DNA of 64,000 nucleotides, from assembly GCA_964549105.1 (NCBI GenBank), contig CAZJTZ010000001.1:186001-250000 (forward strand), written 5' to 3'. The notes under the pieces are model-generated. The model saw nothing but the letters and a program-made list of their open reading frames with translations. It did no database searches and was not told where the DNA came from. Shown here piece by piece: positions 17,833 to 26,542 of this stretch. Both the position numbers and the translations under genes were made by a program. This stretch comes from Hydrogenedens sp964549105 (GTDB taxonomy: Bacteria; Hydrogenedentota; Hydrogenedentia; Hydrogenedentales; Hydrogenedentaceae). How positions within the stretch are numbered: the stretch's first letter is position 1; every line of letters begins with the position of its first letter.

Positions 17833-18987
17833 TTATAAAATGCCCATTGATTCTAATGAATTGGATTCTTGTTTTGATTTTTGTCCCTTTTTATACTCGT
17901 CCATTAATTTTGTAAATTTACGGAATAAGTATCTACTATCATGTGGTCCAGGGGAGGCTTCAGGATGATATTGGACACCGAATATAGGCAATTTTTTATG
18001 GGCGAGTCCGGAACAGGTCGTATCGTTAAGATGGACATGAGAAATCATAACCTCGTTTAAATCTAATGAGTCGGGATTAACTGCAAATCCATGGTTTTGA
18101 GAAGTTATCTCTACCTTTTTCGTTTCCATGTTCATAACGGGTTGATTTGCACCACGATGACCAAACTTTAGTTTGAAAGTATTTCCACCCAGGGCATGCC
18201 CAATAATTTGATGTCCTAAACAAATCCCCAGAATAGGGATATTTCTCTCCATAACCTTCTGGACGATTGGGTAGATATAGGTTAGAGCGGCAGGGTCACC
18301 CGGTCCATTGGATAATACTACACCATCAGGATTGTAGGATAAGATTTGTTCTGCAGTGGTTGTGGAAGACACTATAGTAACGGCACAACCGTGTTCTCTT
18401 AATAGCCGAAGAATGTTGTATTTAACTCCAAAATCCATAACTACGACTTGATATTTAGGTTTTTCTGGTAATTCCCATTCATAAGGTTGGGACACAGTTA
18501 CTTCTTTAACATAATCACTACCTGCCATATCGGGTGAATTTTTTGCCTTTTGCACAAGGGATTCAGGATTTAAATCTACTGAACTGATAATTGCCTTTTG
18601 GTTTCCTTTAGTTCTTAAAATTCGTGTAATTTTCCGTGTGTCTACCTGGTCTATTGCTACCACATTATATTTTTTGAAAAATTCAGGGAGGGACATTGTT
18701 GCTCGCCAGGAACTGGGGGTAAAACAGCATTCCCGCATTACAAAGCCACGGGCATAAACCGATTTTGACTCAACATCTTCAAAATTACACCCGTAATTTC
18801 CGATATGTGGATAGGTCATGGTAATAATCTGTCCTGCGTAAGAGGGGTCTGTAAGAATTTCCTGATAGCCTGTCATACTTGTATTAAAAACAAGTTCTCC
18901 AAACGATTCACCATCAGCACCTACGGACCTGCCCCAGAACACAGTTCCATCTTCTATAGCCAAAATTGCTTGCTTTTCTTCTTGCAT
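17833..18987 (-). CDS. carA: Carbamoyl-phosphate synthase small subunit
   Basis: A 384-residue glutamine amidotransferase subunit. The N-terminal CarA domain starts AILAIEDGTVFWG. The C-terminal class I amidotransferase has GIC256LGHQ with the nucleophile Cys, the SNGPGDPA oxyanion loop and the H-P-E-A-S-P-G-P-H-D end with catalytic His-Glu. It supplies ammonia from glutamine to CarB for carbamoyl phosphate, feeding pyrimidine and arginine synthesis. The large subunit is not in the window. It is convergent with the beta-propeller gene and near, but not in, the pyrR-pyrB/pyrC operon. Confidence 0.95.
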   Translation of the reverse strand: MQEEKQAILAIEDGTVFWGRSVGADGESFGELVFNTSMTGYQEILTDPSYAGQIITMTYPHIGNYGCNFEDVESKSVYARGFVMRECCFTPSSWRATMSLPEFFKKYNVVAIDQVDTRKITRILRTKGNQKAIISSVDLNPESLVQKAKNSPDMAGSDYVKEVTVSQPYEWELPEKPKYQVVVMDFGVKYNILRLLREHGCAVTIVSSTTTAEQILSYNPDGVVLSNGPGDPAALTYIYPIVQKVMERNIPILGICLGHQIIGHALGGNTFKLKFGHRGANQPVMNMETKKVEITSQNHGFAVNPDSLDLNEVMISHVHLNDTTCSGLAHKKLPIFGVQYHPEASPGPHDSRYLFRKFTKLMDEYKKGQKSKQESNSLESMGIL

Positions 18988-19169
18988 ATCTTTTCTTTCA
19001 TTGTATAAAATTTTATTATATTATTTAGCAATATATTATATAGGATAAACATTTTTTAGTTCTAATTTATTTTATTTGATAGGTTTTCGATGTAGGAATT
19101 ATTTCTTTTTGATATTTGTTATAAAAAAATGTGATTATAAGTAAATAATTTGGAGTCAGTAATGGAATA

Positions 19170-19919
19170 ATGAGTCAAACTGAGAAAAAACTAAAGAAAA
19201 GCGATTTAAGTCTGGAATTGCTTGGATTTCCAAAAACTTTATTCAAAAAGATTAAAGAATGTTCTAAATTGGCAGAATCTGCCCCTAAAGATATTGAATA
19301 TTTATGGATACGAATTTCTAAAGAGTGTCTTCCCACAGAAAAGAAAAAGCCGTGTTGCACCTTAAATTTAGACGATTGGCTTAATATTATTGATGAAGCG
19401 GTTGTGGCAGGGGCAAAGTGGTTAGTTTTAACCATTGATATTCCATTAGACCAGATGTATGAGGTAATTGAGATATGTAAATGGGCACAAGATACTTATA
19501 AAATGAAAGTAGGATTATTCTTGTGTAGAGAAACAATAACTGAAAATGAACTGCAAGTATTGGGTCACCTTAAGAAAAACTTAACCCAAATTTTTGTAAA
19601 GAAAAAAGCGTTTGAACAGTTTAAAAAGTTAAAAGAGATGGGACTGTTTTTAGGAATTGCAGACCCGCAGGAATATGGTGATAAACCAAATTGTGAAGGG
19701 GCATCTAAATTATTATATGTAGATAGTGAAGGGTCAATATATACTTGTGGGCTTGTAGCTGGAAAGAAAAGCTATAAATTAGGGAATGTTTACGAACGCA
19801 AGTTTCACGATATAGTGGAAGACCCATCCTTACCTCATTCCGTTGCAGAAAAAATTCATAAAGTAAATGAAGGCTGTGACGGCTGTCCTTCTTTGCTGAT
19901 GAAATACTTAAAAAAATAA
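19170..19919 (+). CDS. Radical-SAM-like protein with SPASM-type C-terminus but no CxxxCxxC motif
   Basis: A 249-residue protein. The middle part follows a radical SAM barrel (a helix DDWLNIIDEAVVAGAKWLVL, then strands VGLFLCRETI, LTQIFVKKK and LGIADPQEYG). The C-terminal 80 residues look like a SPASM/twitch domain: NCEGASKLLYVDSEGSIYTC, then KLGNVYERKFHDIV and GCDGCP. The N-terminal cluster motif CxxxCxxC is missing; instead there is E-C-L-P-T followed by K-P-C-C. The protein is also short for the family. It may be a non-catalytic binding relative or keep only the C-terminal clusters. No partner gene is obvious next to it. Confidence 0.5.
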   Translation: MSQTEKKLKKSDLSLELLGFPKTLFKKIKECSKLAESAPKDIEYLWIRISKECLPTEKKKPCCTLNLDDWLNIIDEAVVAGAKWLVLTIDIPLDQMYEVIEICKWAQDTYKMKVGLFLCRETITENELQVLGHLKKNLTQIFVKKKAFEQFKKLKEMGLFLGIADPQEYGDKPNCEGASKLLYVDSEGSIYTCGLVAGKKSYKLGNVYERKFHDIVEDPSLPHSVAEKIHKVNEGCDGCPSLLMKYLKK

Positions 19920-19950
19920 TTTTTCCCTCTCCCCATCAAGTCAATATAAA

Positions 19951-21585
19951 TTAACCGAGAGCCTTTACAACTTCTCTAAAATCCAGTCCAAGGGATTGAA
20001 TACTTTTTTCTCTCACTTTAAGTGCTTCTCGAATAGCCTCGTCGTGGACAGAATCCCTGCCATATAAACCTGCTATAGATGAAATGAAGAGGATATGAGC
20101 TAAATCTTTTGATTTTCCGGGTGCTTTGTAAGGTTCAAGATAGTAAGCTAAGGCATGCACCATAATTTCCGGAAAGTTCCAGCGACTTGCTAATAAAGAT
20201 GCTGCAATTGCATGGTTGATTGTAAAATATTCTGTTTCTCTTTTTACTCGAATTTCAGGGAAACTATCTCTCATAATTTTTTTATATTCCTCTGGTCCTG
20301 CAATATACAAAACAGTAGCACCTATTTGATGAATTAAGGCAGATGTATAGGCAAGAGAGGGGTTTACTCTTTGAGAATTTTGAGCCAATTTTTCTGCAAG
20401 TTTTGCACAAAGTTTCGACCTTCCGCTAATGGGCAGAACAGGATATTCAGATACAATGGGCTGAGAATCTTTTATATGGTTTAATAATACCTGCACTCCT
20501 TTCTGGCCTAATAATGCCAAAGCCATCCAGATATTACCTATTCTTCTTTCTTCTAATACTATGGATGTATTTGCCCAACGAAGTAGAGCGGTTGCTAATG
20601 AAGGGTCATCTGCAAAAATAGAACTTAAATCCTCCATATTAATCTCATTATCATCTAACACCATACTGAGAGCAAGTTCTGCTGTTGGAGGCATGGGAAG
20701 GTATTCCAGTATATCAATTACAGGCCCTACATCTTTTCTCTCTCTTTCCATCGTTTCTTCTGGAAATTGGACGAGGGATGACGAATATGTCTCTTCCGAA
20801 ACAGATTTTGTTTTTATTGTTTTGCTTTCACCCATTGCAGAGGTAGGGGTAGAAAGACTTACAGAATGAGGCTCTTCAGAAATTGATGTTGTTTTTGTTA
20901 TCTTACTCTCACTGGTTGGAATCGTAGATGGAGAAGATACCGAATGGGGTGTACTTCCCGTTTTGCCTTTAGCATAATACCTGGCTATGGTCTCTTCGAT
21001 TTCTGTTATTCGTGATAGAGTGGGCTTAACTCTAAGTTGAGTCAGTTGTTCCACTAAATATATCGTTTCCTTATCAATAGGACATGCCATTGCCAGAGTT
21101 AAATTTCGTCCTAAACGGTCAATAGGGAAAACGAATCTTTCTTCACATAGTTGTTTGGGAATTATTTCTACAATCTCTCTGTCCACAAACAGCCGATTCA
21201 GGTCTATTTTTGGGGATTCTAAATTCCGTGATAAAACTTCAAACAAGATTTCTTCTGGTAACTTTGAATTTCTATGTAGAATTTTTAATAGATACCCACC
21301 CTGCTTTCTTTGAATTTCTAATGCCTCGTTTAAGTCCTCATTCATTACTATACCCGAAGTTACTAACCATTGAGATAAAGAACCTGTAAAATCCCCTATG
21401 GAAACTCCGGTAGAAGTTGAACTAGCCTCTTGAGTAGCAGGTATGGTCTCTGAAACAGCAGAAAGATAGCGAATTACATTCCCACAGCGAACACATTTAA
21501 AAGTCTTCCCACTTGCTGAGGTCGGCACACGCATCTTTTGACCACACTTTGCACATATAATTATATCGTAAGTTTGGTCACTCAC
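19951..21585 (-). CDS. Zinc ribbon, MshEN/T2SSE-N and HDOD domain regulator
   Basis: A 544-residue protein in three parts. Residues about 8-40 are a zinc ribbon (CAKCG, then FKCVRCG). Residues about 75-215 resemble the N-terminal domain of type II secretion/pilus ATPases (GIVMNEDLNEALEIQRKQGG, IVEIIPKQLCEERFVFPIDR), which in MshE binds cyclic-di-GMP. A Ser/Thr-rich linker follows (about 215-285). The C-terminus (about 290-510) is an HDOD domain (LEYLPMPPTAELALSMV, DPSLATALLRWAN), an HD-like signalling fold without the metal HD pair. Such proteins act in motility, biofilm or second-messenger signalling. Whether the cyclic-di-GMP contacts are kept cannot be judged by eye. Confidence 0.8.
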   Translation of the reverse strand: MSDQTYDIIICAKCGQKMRVPTSASGKTFKCVRCGNVIRYLSAVSETIPATQEASSTSTGVSIGDFTGSLSQWLVTSGIVMNEDLNEALEIQRKQGGYLLKILHRNSKLPEEILFEVLSRNLESPKIDLNRLFVDREIVEIIPKQLCEERFVFPIDRLGRNLTLAMACPIDKETIYLVEQLTQLRVKPTLSRITEIEETIARYYAKGKTGSTPHSVSSPSTIPTSESKITKTTSISEEPHSVSLSTPTSAMGESKTIKTKSVSEETYSSSLVQFPEETMERERKDVGPVIDILEYLPMPPTAELALSMVLDDNEINMEDLSSIFADDPSLATALLRWANTSIVLEERRIGNIWMALALLGQKGVQVLLNHIKDSQPIVSEYPVLPISGRSKLCAKLAEKLAQNSQRVNPSLAYTSALIHQIGATVLYIAGPEEYKKIMRDSFPEIRVKRETEYFTINHAIAASLLASRWNFPEIMVHALAYYLEPYKAPGKSKDLAHILFISSIAGLYGRDSVHDEAIREALKVREKSIQSLGLDFREVVKALG

Positions 21586-21818
21586 TAAACAAGTCCCAGT
21601 GAATTTAATTTACTATTTTTTATATAAATCTTTATCACTATTTTACCATAATATATTTATTTTTTAAAGTATAAAAAAAATAAATTACTATTCTCTTTAT
21701 ATTTTTAATTATGATAAACTATTAAAAGAAAAAAAGCAAGGATTAAATATATTTTGTTGACAAAATATTATATTAATAATAATTATACTACACATCTAAA
21801 TATAGAAGGGCATTTAAG

Positions 21819-24800
21819 ATGTTGCTTGAAGAATTAAATAAAACGGTAAAAAGGACTCATGAACTGTTATTTCGTCATGACTTTTATAATGCGGATAACA
21901 ATATAGATTCACTTCCTCCAGAGTTTGATAATTTTATAAATATTCTTCTTATAAAGGCAGAATTGGCATTAGCAATAGAGAATTGGGATGAATTGACAAT
22001 ACTAATCACAAATCTCGAAGAACTCATTACCAATTTGGAAGAGAGAGTTTCATGGTTAAATATCCATTTTGATGAGGAGGAAAAAAAATATATAAGTGAA
22101 ATATTGGCTAATTATAGAGAGCGATTAGATCAGATAAAGGAAGAGTTTAATAAGCAGAGTAAAAGAGCTGACGAAAAAAAATTTTTAGAACAACAAATAA
22201 GGGACTTAAAAAGTCAACTTATTCATGTAAAGGAAGAAAAAGAGGAAGCAGAGGCTGTTAGTAAAGAACTCTCTATTGAATTAAGTAAAATAAAAGAACA
22301 GGAAAATGAAAAGAATAAAGAATTACTTCGAGCACAAGAAGAATTAAAGGTTTTGAAAGGTTCTCTTGATGAAAAGGAACAAGAGATTCAAAATGCAGCA
22401 TTAGAGAGGGCACAAAGGGAAAAGACTGTAGCATTGATGGAGTCTGAGATAAATACACTTCAAGGAAAAGCGGAACAAGCAGCCCAGTTTCAATCGAATT
22501 TAATTGAAGAGTTGAGGCAACTTAAAGAATTAAGTAAAACAAAAGAAAATGCACTGGAACAGGCTCAAAATCAACTTCAGGAATTAAAGTCCATATTAAA
22601 ATCTCGTGAAAATGAAATTTCAGTATTAGAGGGTGAAAAGAAAGAACGAGAGAAACAAGTTCATTATTTAGAACAAGAGTTAGGGAAATTACAAGAACAG
22701 GCAAGGGATGCAGAAAAATCCCAAGAGGATTTGCAAAAGCAGATAGAGGACCTTCGAAAGGTTGAAGAACAAAAATCAAAAGAATTAGAGCAAACAAGAA
22801 ATGCTCTACAACAAATACAGCGACAGCTTCAGGAAAAAGAGCAACTTATACAAATATTAGAACAGCAGGCATTGGAAAGTAAAACAGAGGCTGAACGGAT
22901 TCGAGAGGAAATGGGTGCGACTCAGGCTCAAGCAAAACAGGCATTAGAAGCAGAGCAACAATTGCAAAAAGAAATTGAGCAATTCCGAAAAACAACATAT
23001 AAGAAAGAAGAGGCACTGGATAATACTCGTGGCGAATTAGAGAAAGTAAAACAAATGCTGGCAGAACGAGAATCATTGCTTCAAAATGCAGAAAAGCGAA
23101 GCATGATGACGGAAGAGAATCTTCAGCAGATTCAACAGGAGTTGGAGCAATTACGGTCAAAAGCCACACAATATATGAATACCGAAGAGACAATGGTCAA
23201 AGAGTTAGAATTATTGCGACAGGGGGAGAAAGAAAAAGAAAATGCTCTTTCCGAAGCACAAAATAAAGTCAAAGAGTTACAAGAGGAATTAAAGGCACGG
23301 GAATTGGCTGTTCAGGAATCACAAAAAACACAGGAACAGTATATTCAGCAGATACAAAAGTTGCAAGAGGAATTAACCGCTGTCCGTGAAAAAGCACATG
23401 CGGCAACACATTCAGAAAGTAAAATTGAAGAAGAATTAACTGCCTTCCGTGGAAAACTTACATCGAAGGAAAGAGAATTTATTGAGTTACAAGAAAAAAT
23501 AGACCAGTTATCATCATCATTAAGTGAAAAAGAAACAGCCATTAAAGAAGAAATAAAGAAACGAACAGAAAAAGAAGAGTTGTTAGGCAGGTTACAAGAA
23601 GAACTCGTTTCTTTGCATGAACGGACTCATTCTGCCCAAACACATCAGGAAATACTTGAACAGGAAATTCAATCGTTAAAGCAGAGAGAAACAGAAAAAA
23701 ATACAGAGTTAGATAAGACACGAAAACAGCTCGATTCTTTACAGCAAACATTATCTGAGAGAGAAGTAGAAATTGCCCGTATTAATGAGGAGAAAGTAAA
23801 GAAGGAAAAACAATTAGAAGAACTTATGGGTGAAATGGAATCTTTACGCTCCCAGACATCCATGTTGCTAAATTCACGGCAGGCAATCAGACAAGAGTTG
23901 GAGCAGTTAAAACAGAAGCAGATTCACTCTATCTCAGAACCTAAACAAAAATCTGATTTGATAAAAACAGAACCCGCAAAGAGTATATTTGAAGAGATAC
24001 CCGAAGCCATATTGACATCTGCTAGTATTACTATTAAAAAAGAAAGCAGTAAACATGTATTTTTAATTACTCTCATAGGAATTGTTGCTGTATTGGTTAT
24101 AGGCATTGGAATTGGATTTTACTTTTCCAGAAGTGGAACAGAACCAGTGTCAGATAATACTCCACAACAAGAGGTTGTTAATGAACAAAAACCTGTTCCC
24201 CCAACTCTTCAAACATCCTCAGCACAAGCAGAGGCAAAAACGGAATCAACACCTACCCCGGTACCGGAACCCGTATCTACTCAAGGTTCTGAACCTGAAA
24301 AGGAAAAGATTTTTCTAACCTTTCAAGACGCTTATCCCGTAGGAACTTTGTATTATCAAGATAGCAGTCTTGTTGCAAAGAATGAGTGGGTACGACTGAA
24401 AGAAGCACAGGGTAAAATAGAAATTAATCCTGAGTGGACAATCCAATTAAGAACAAACGAAGACTTGATAAATCGTTTAATAAAAGTGGAGCATGAAGTT
24501 ATAGAAAAAATTTCAACATTGACTTTAGACAGTTTTCCTAAAGAGAATAGCACTCTTGAATGGTTATCTCAACAGAATTTTAAAACGGTATATATAGATA
24601 GCGATGTGCCAGAAGGTATAATAAACGGAGTAAAATCATCTTACCCCAATTTAAATATTGTTTGTAAAAATATTATTCCGGACATTCCTGTAGACCAGCC
24701 TTTACCTGAACGAACTATTGTGTTTCCAGCAAATAAGTCACTGGGAAAAATTCTTACCCATGTTTGGGGTGAACCTGTGCAAGTAGATTGGAAACCTTTC

Positions 24801-25307
24801 TCAGATGCAAAAGGAACTATTACTATTCCCAAAAACACAGAAGTAAAATTACAAATGGATGTTGATAGTGCAAAAGAAATGGAATGGTTATTAAATTTAA
24901 ATCCAAACGACCTTCAGGCGTTAGGATTGGTGGGATATAATGTGAATGATGAAAGAATTGGTTATATTAGTCATTTAACAGGTCTAAAAAGTTTGCAATT
25001 GGTTCAGTCTCGTGTTACAGATATAGGTTTTATAAAATTGAAGAATTTGCGAAATTTAAGGGAATTGAAACTTTATACAATTAATATTACAGACAGGGGT
25101 TTTGAGATTATAGAATCTTTCCCACTGTTAGAGGAGTTGTGGATACAACAAGCAAAAATCACCAATGCAAGTATTGGTAAGATGAAAAACATGAAAAACT
25201 TAAAACGATTGAATTTGACAAATACAGGAATTTCACAGGAAGGATTAATACAACTCCAGTCCATCTTGCCTCACTGTGAAATAACTCCACGCCCAGCAGG
25301 AAGTTAA
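21819..25307 (+). CDS. Coiled-coil membrane protein with C-terminal leucine-rich repeats
   Basis: A 1162-residue protein. Residues about 100-715 form a nearly unbroken Glu/Gln/Lys-rich coiled coil. One transmembrane helix follows (about 747-770, ITLIGIVAVLVIGIGIGF). Then comes a Pro/Thr/Glu-rich linker (775-825) and a domain of about 200 residues without a recognised family. At the C-terminus are leucine-rich repeats of the bacterial T-x-I-T/S-D-x-G-F/L type (LKSLQLVQSRVTDIGFIKL, LRELKLYTINITDRGFEII, LKRLNLTNTGISQEGLIQL). With no N-terminal signal, the coiled coil is most likely cytoplasmic and the LRR part outside. It could be a scaffold or an envelope-spanning tether. The upstream 230 bases are very AT-rich. 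Confidence 0.65.
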   Translation: MLLEELNKTVKRTHELLFRHDFYNADNNIDSLPPEFDNFINILLIKAELALAIENWDELTILITNLEELITNLEERVSWLNIHFDEEEKKYISEILANYRERLDQIKEEFNKQSKRADEKKFLEQQIRDLKSQLIHVKEEKEEAEAVSKELSIELSKIKEQENEKNKELLRAQEELKVLKGSLDEKEQEIQNAALERAQREKTVALMESEINTLQGKAEQAAQFQSNLIEELRQLKELSKTKENALEQAQNQLQELKSILKSRENEISVLEGEKKEREKQVHYLEQELGKLQEQARDAEKSQEDLQKQIEDLRKVEEQKSKELEQTRNALQQIQRQLQEKEQLIQILEQQALESKTEAERIREEMGATQAQAKQALEAEQQLQKEIEQFRKTTYKKEEALDNTRGELEKVKQMLAERESLLQNAEKRSMMTEENLQQIQQELEQLRSKATQYMNTEETMVKELELLRQGEKEKENALSEAQNKVKELQEELKARELAVQESQKTQEQYIQQIQKLQEELTAVREKAHAATHSESKIEEELTAFRGKLTSKEREFIELQEKIDQLSSSLSEKETAIKEEIKKRTEKEELLGRLQEELVSLHERTHSAQTHQEILEQEIQSLKQRETEKNTELDKTRKQLDSLQQTLSEREVEIARINEEKVKKEKQLEELMGEMESLRSQTSMLLNSRQAIRQELEQLKQKQIHSISEPKQKSDLIKTEPAKSIFEEIPEAILTSASITIKKESSKHVFLITLIGIVAVLVIGIGIGFYFSRSGTEPVSDNTPQQEVVNEQKPVPPTLQTSSAQAEAKTESTPTPVPEPVSTQGSEPEKEKIFLTFQDAYPVGTLYYQDSSLVAKNEWVRLKEAQGKIEINPEWTIQLRTNEDLINRLIKVEHEVIEKISTLTLDSFPKENSTLEWLSQQNFKTVYIDSDVPEGIINGVKSSYPNLNIVCKNIIPDIPVDQPLPERTIVFPANKSLGKILTHVWGEPVQVDWKPFSDAKGTITIPKNTEVKLQMDVDSAKEMEWLLNLNPNDLQALGLVGYNVNDERIGYISHLTGLKSLQLVQSRVTDIGFIKLKNLRNLRELKLYTINITDRGFEIIESFPLLEELWIQQAKITNASIGKMKNMKNLKRLNLTNTGISQEGLIQLQSILPHCEITPRPAGS

Positions 25308-25336
25308 AACACATATTTAATCAATTATGTTGGCGA

Positions 25337-25768
25337 TTAATTATCCTTTTTTAGCCAACCTTGTTCACAAAATACACGGTCTAGAACCCCATTAATAAAT
25401 CGCGGGGCATCTTCAGTACCAAAAATTTTTGCGAGTTCTACCGCTTCGGAAATAGCGGTGCGAGGACTAACTGATGGTGTTATACCTGCCTCATAAGTTG
25501 CAATCTTTAATATAACCCGTTCAATAAGTCCAACTCGTTCCCAATTCCATCGTTTGAGCGATTTTTTTATTATTCCGTCAATTTCGTCTTGTTTTTCCAA
25601 CACTCCTCGGATAAGTGTTTCTGCATAATTTCTGACAGACTTTCTGTTCGGATTACATTTCCAGAAATCTTTTAAGTCTTCTTCACCATCAAAAGGTCGA
25701 AATTCTAACCCAAAAAGGAATTGTAGTGCGGCTATTCTTGCTTTTCTTCGCTGTTCAACTAACGGCAT
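25337..25768 (-). CDS. nusB: Transcription antitermination factor NusB
   Basis: A 143-residue all-helical protein with family signatures: RRKARIAALQFLFGLEF at the start, the central W-N-W-E-R-V-G-L-I-E-R-V-I-L-K-I-A-T-Y-E helix, and T-A-I-S-E-A-V-E-L-A-K-I-F-G-T-E near the end. NusB binds boxA RNA with NusE in rRNA antitermination. It is the last gene of the riboflavin operon and overlaps ribH by 10 bases; ribH-nusB adjacency is common in bacteria. Confidence 0.93.
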   Translation of the reverse strand: MPLVEQRRKARIAALQFLFGLEFRPFDGEEDLKDFWKCNPNRKSVRNYAETLIRGVLEKQDEIDGIIKKSLKRWNWERVGLIERVILKIATYEAGITPSVSPRTAISEAVELAKIFGTEDAPRFINGVLDRVFCEQGWLKKDN

Positions 25769-26235
25769 GCATCCAGTTGCTCCATCAGGGAAACCATTTC
25801 TAATGCAGATAAAGCGGCGCCGGCCCCTTTGTTGCCTGCTTTCGTTCCTGCCCGTTCAATTGCCTGTTCAATGCTGTCTGTCGTTAACACGCCGAAGATA
25901 ACCGGGACTTTTGTATCCAGAGATACCTGCCCTATTCCTTTTGTAGTTTCGGCGGCTATGTATTCAAAGTGGGGGGTCCCACCACGAATTACACAACCTA
26001 ATGCAATAATTGCATCAAATTTTTTAGATTCTGCCATTTTCTTTGTGGCTAAGGGTATTTCAAAGGAACCGGGAACCCATGCAACAGTAATAGATTCATC
26101 GGGAACACCATGCCTCTTTAAGGCATCTAAAGCACCATCTACTAATTTTTGGACAATGAATTCGTTGAACCTTGAGGCAACAATTGCAAATTTCTTGTTC
26201 TGAGGAACTAAATTTCCTTGAATTATTCTTGGCAT
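25759..26235 (-). CDS. ribH: 6,7-dimethyl-8-ribityllumazine synthase
   Basis: A 158-residue lumazine synthase with KFAIVASRFNEF at the start, VAWVPGSFEIPLATKK, ALGCVIRGGTPHFEYI with the substrate-binding and catalytic His region, and PVIFGVLTTDSIEQA. It condenses the ribityl-pyrimidine with dihydroxybutanone phosphate, the penultimate step of riboflavin synthesis, usually as a 60-mer or pentamer. It overlaps the upstream DUF2007 gene by 13 bases and nusB by 10 bases, so translation is coupled. Confidence 0.95.
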   Translation of the reverse strand: MPRIIQGNLVPQNKKFAIVASRFNEFIVQKLVDGALDALKRHGVPDESITVAWVPGSFEIPLATKKMAESKKFDAIIALGCVIRGGTPHFEYIAAETTKGIGQVSLDTKVPVIFGVLTTDSIEQAIERAGTKAGNKGAGAALSALEMVSLMEQLDACR

Positions 26236-26534
26236 GATACATCTCCTTTATCTTCAGGGGTATTATTTATTTGTTCATCTTCAATAATGTCTTCTTGATT
26301 ATTTTTAATATTCTCATCTACTATTTGTTTTGCTTGATTATAATCTGTTTCACGAACCATGACCAAAGCATCTGCACTGACAGGCCAGACAGAATGTGGA
26401 ATATTTGTGTCTACAAAGGATTCAATGCCATTTTCTTCAAGTAAATGGACTATTAATTCTGCTTCCATGTCGGTTACACAACGAGCCAAAATACATAAGT
26501 TATGTTCTGATTCATCATTTATCATTAAATTCAA
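26223..26534 (-). CDS. DUF2007-type small protein inside the riboflavin operon
   Basis: A 103-residue acidic protein. The segment LCILARCVTDMEAELIVHLLEENGIESFVD followed by ALVMVRETDYNQAKQIVDE matches the DUF2007 (putative signal-transducing protein) pattern, a ferredoxin-like beta-alpha-beta unit related to PII-like folds. The C-terminal 25 residues are Asp/Glu/Asn-rich. It sits between ribBA (8-base gap) and ribH (13-base overlap), so it is expressed with riboflavin synthesis. The function is unknown; a role in flux control is only a guess from position. Confidence 0.7.
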   Translation of the reverse strand: MNLMINDESEHNLCILARCVTDMEAELIVHLLEENGIESFVDTNIPHSVWPVSADALVMVRETDYNQAKQIVDENIKNNQEDIIEDEQINNTPEDKGDVSCQE

Positions 26535-26542
26535 ACTCCTTT

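Noticed and set aside
21757..21789. Promoter TTGACA with TATACT before the coiled-coil gene
   Set aside because: The spacer is 21 bases; the elements are good but not at an acceptable distance.
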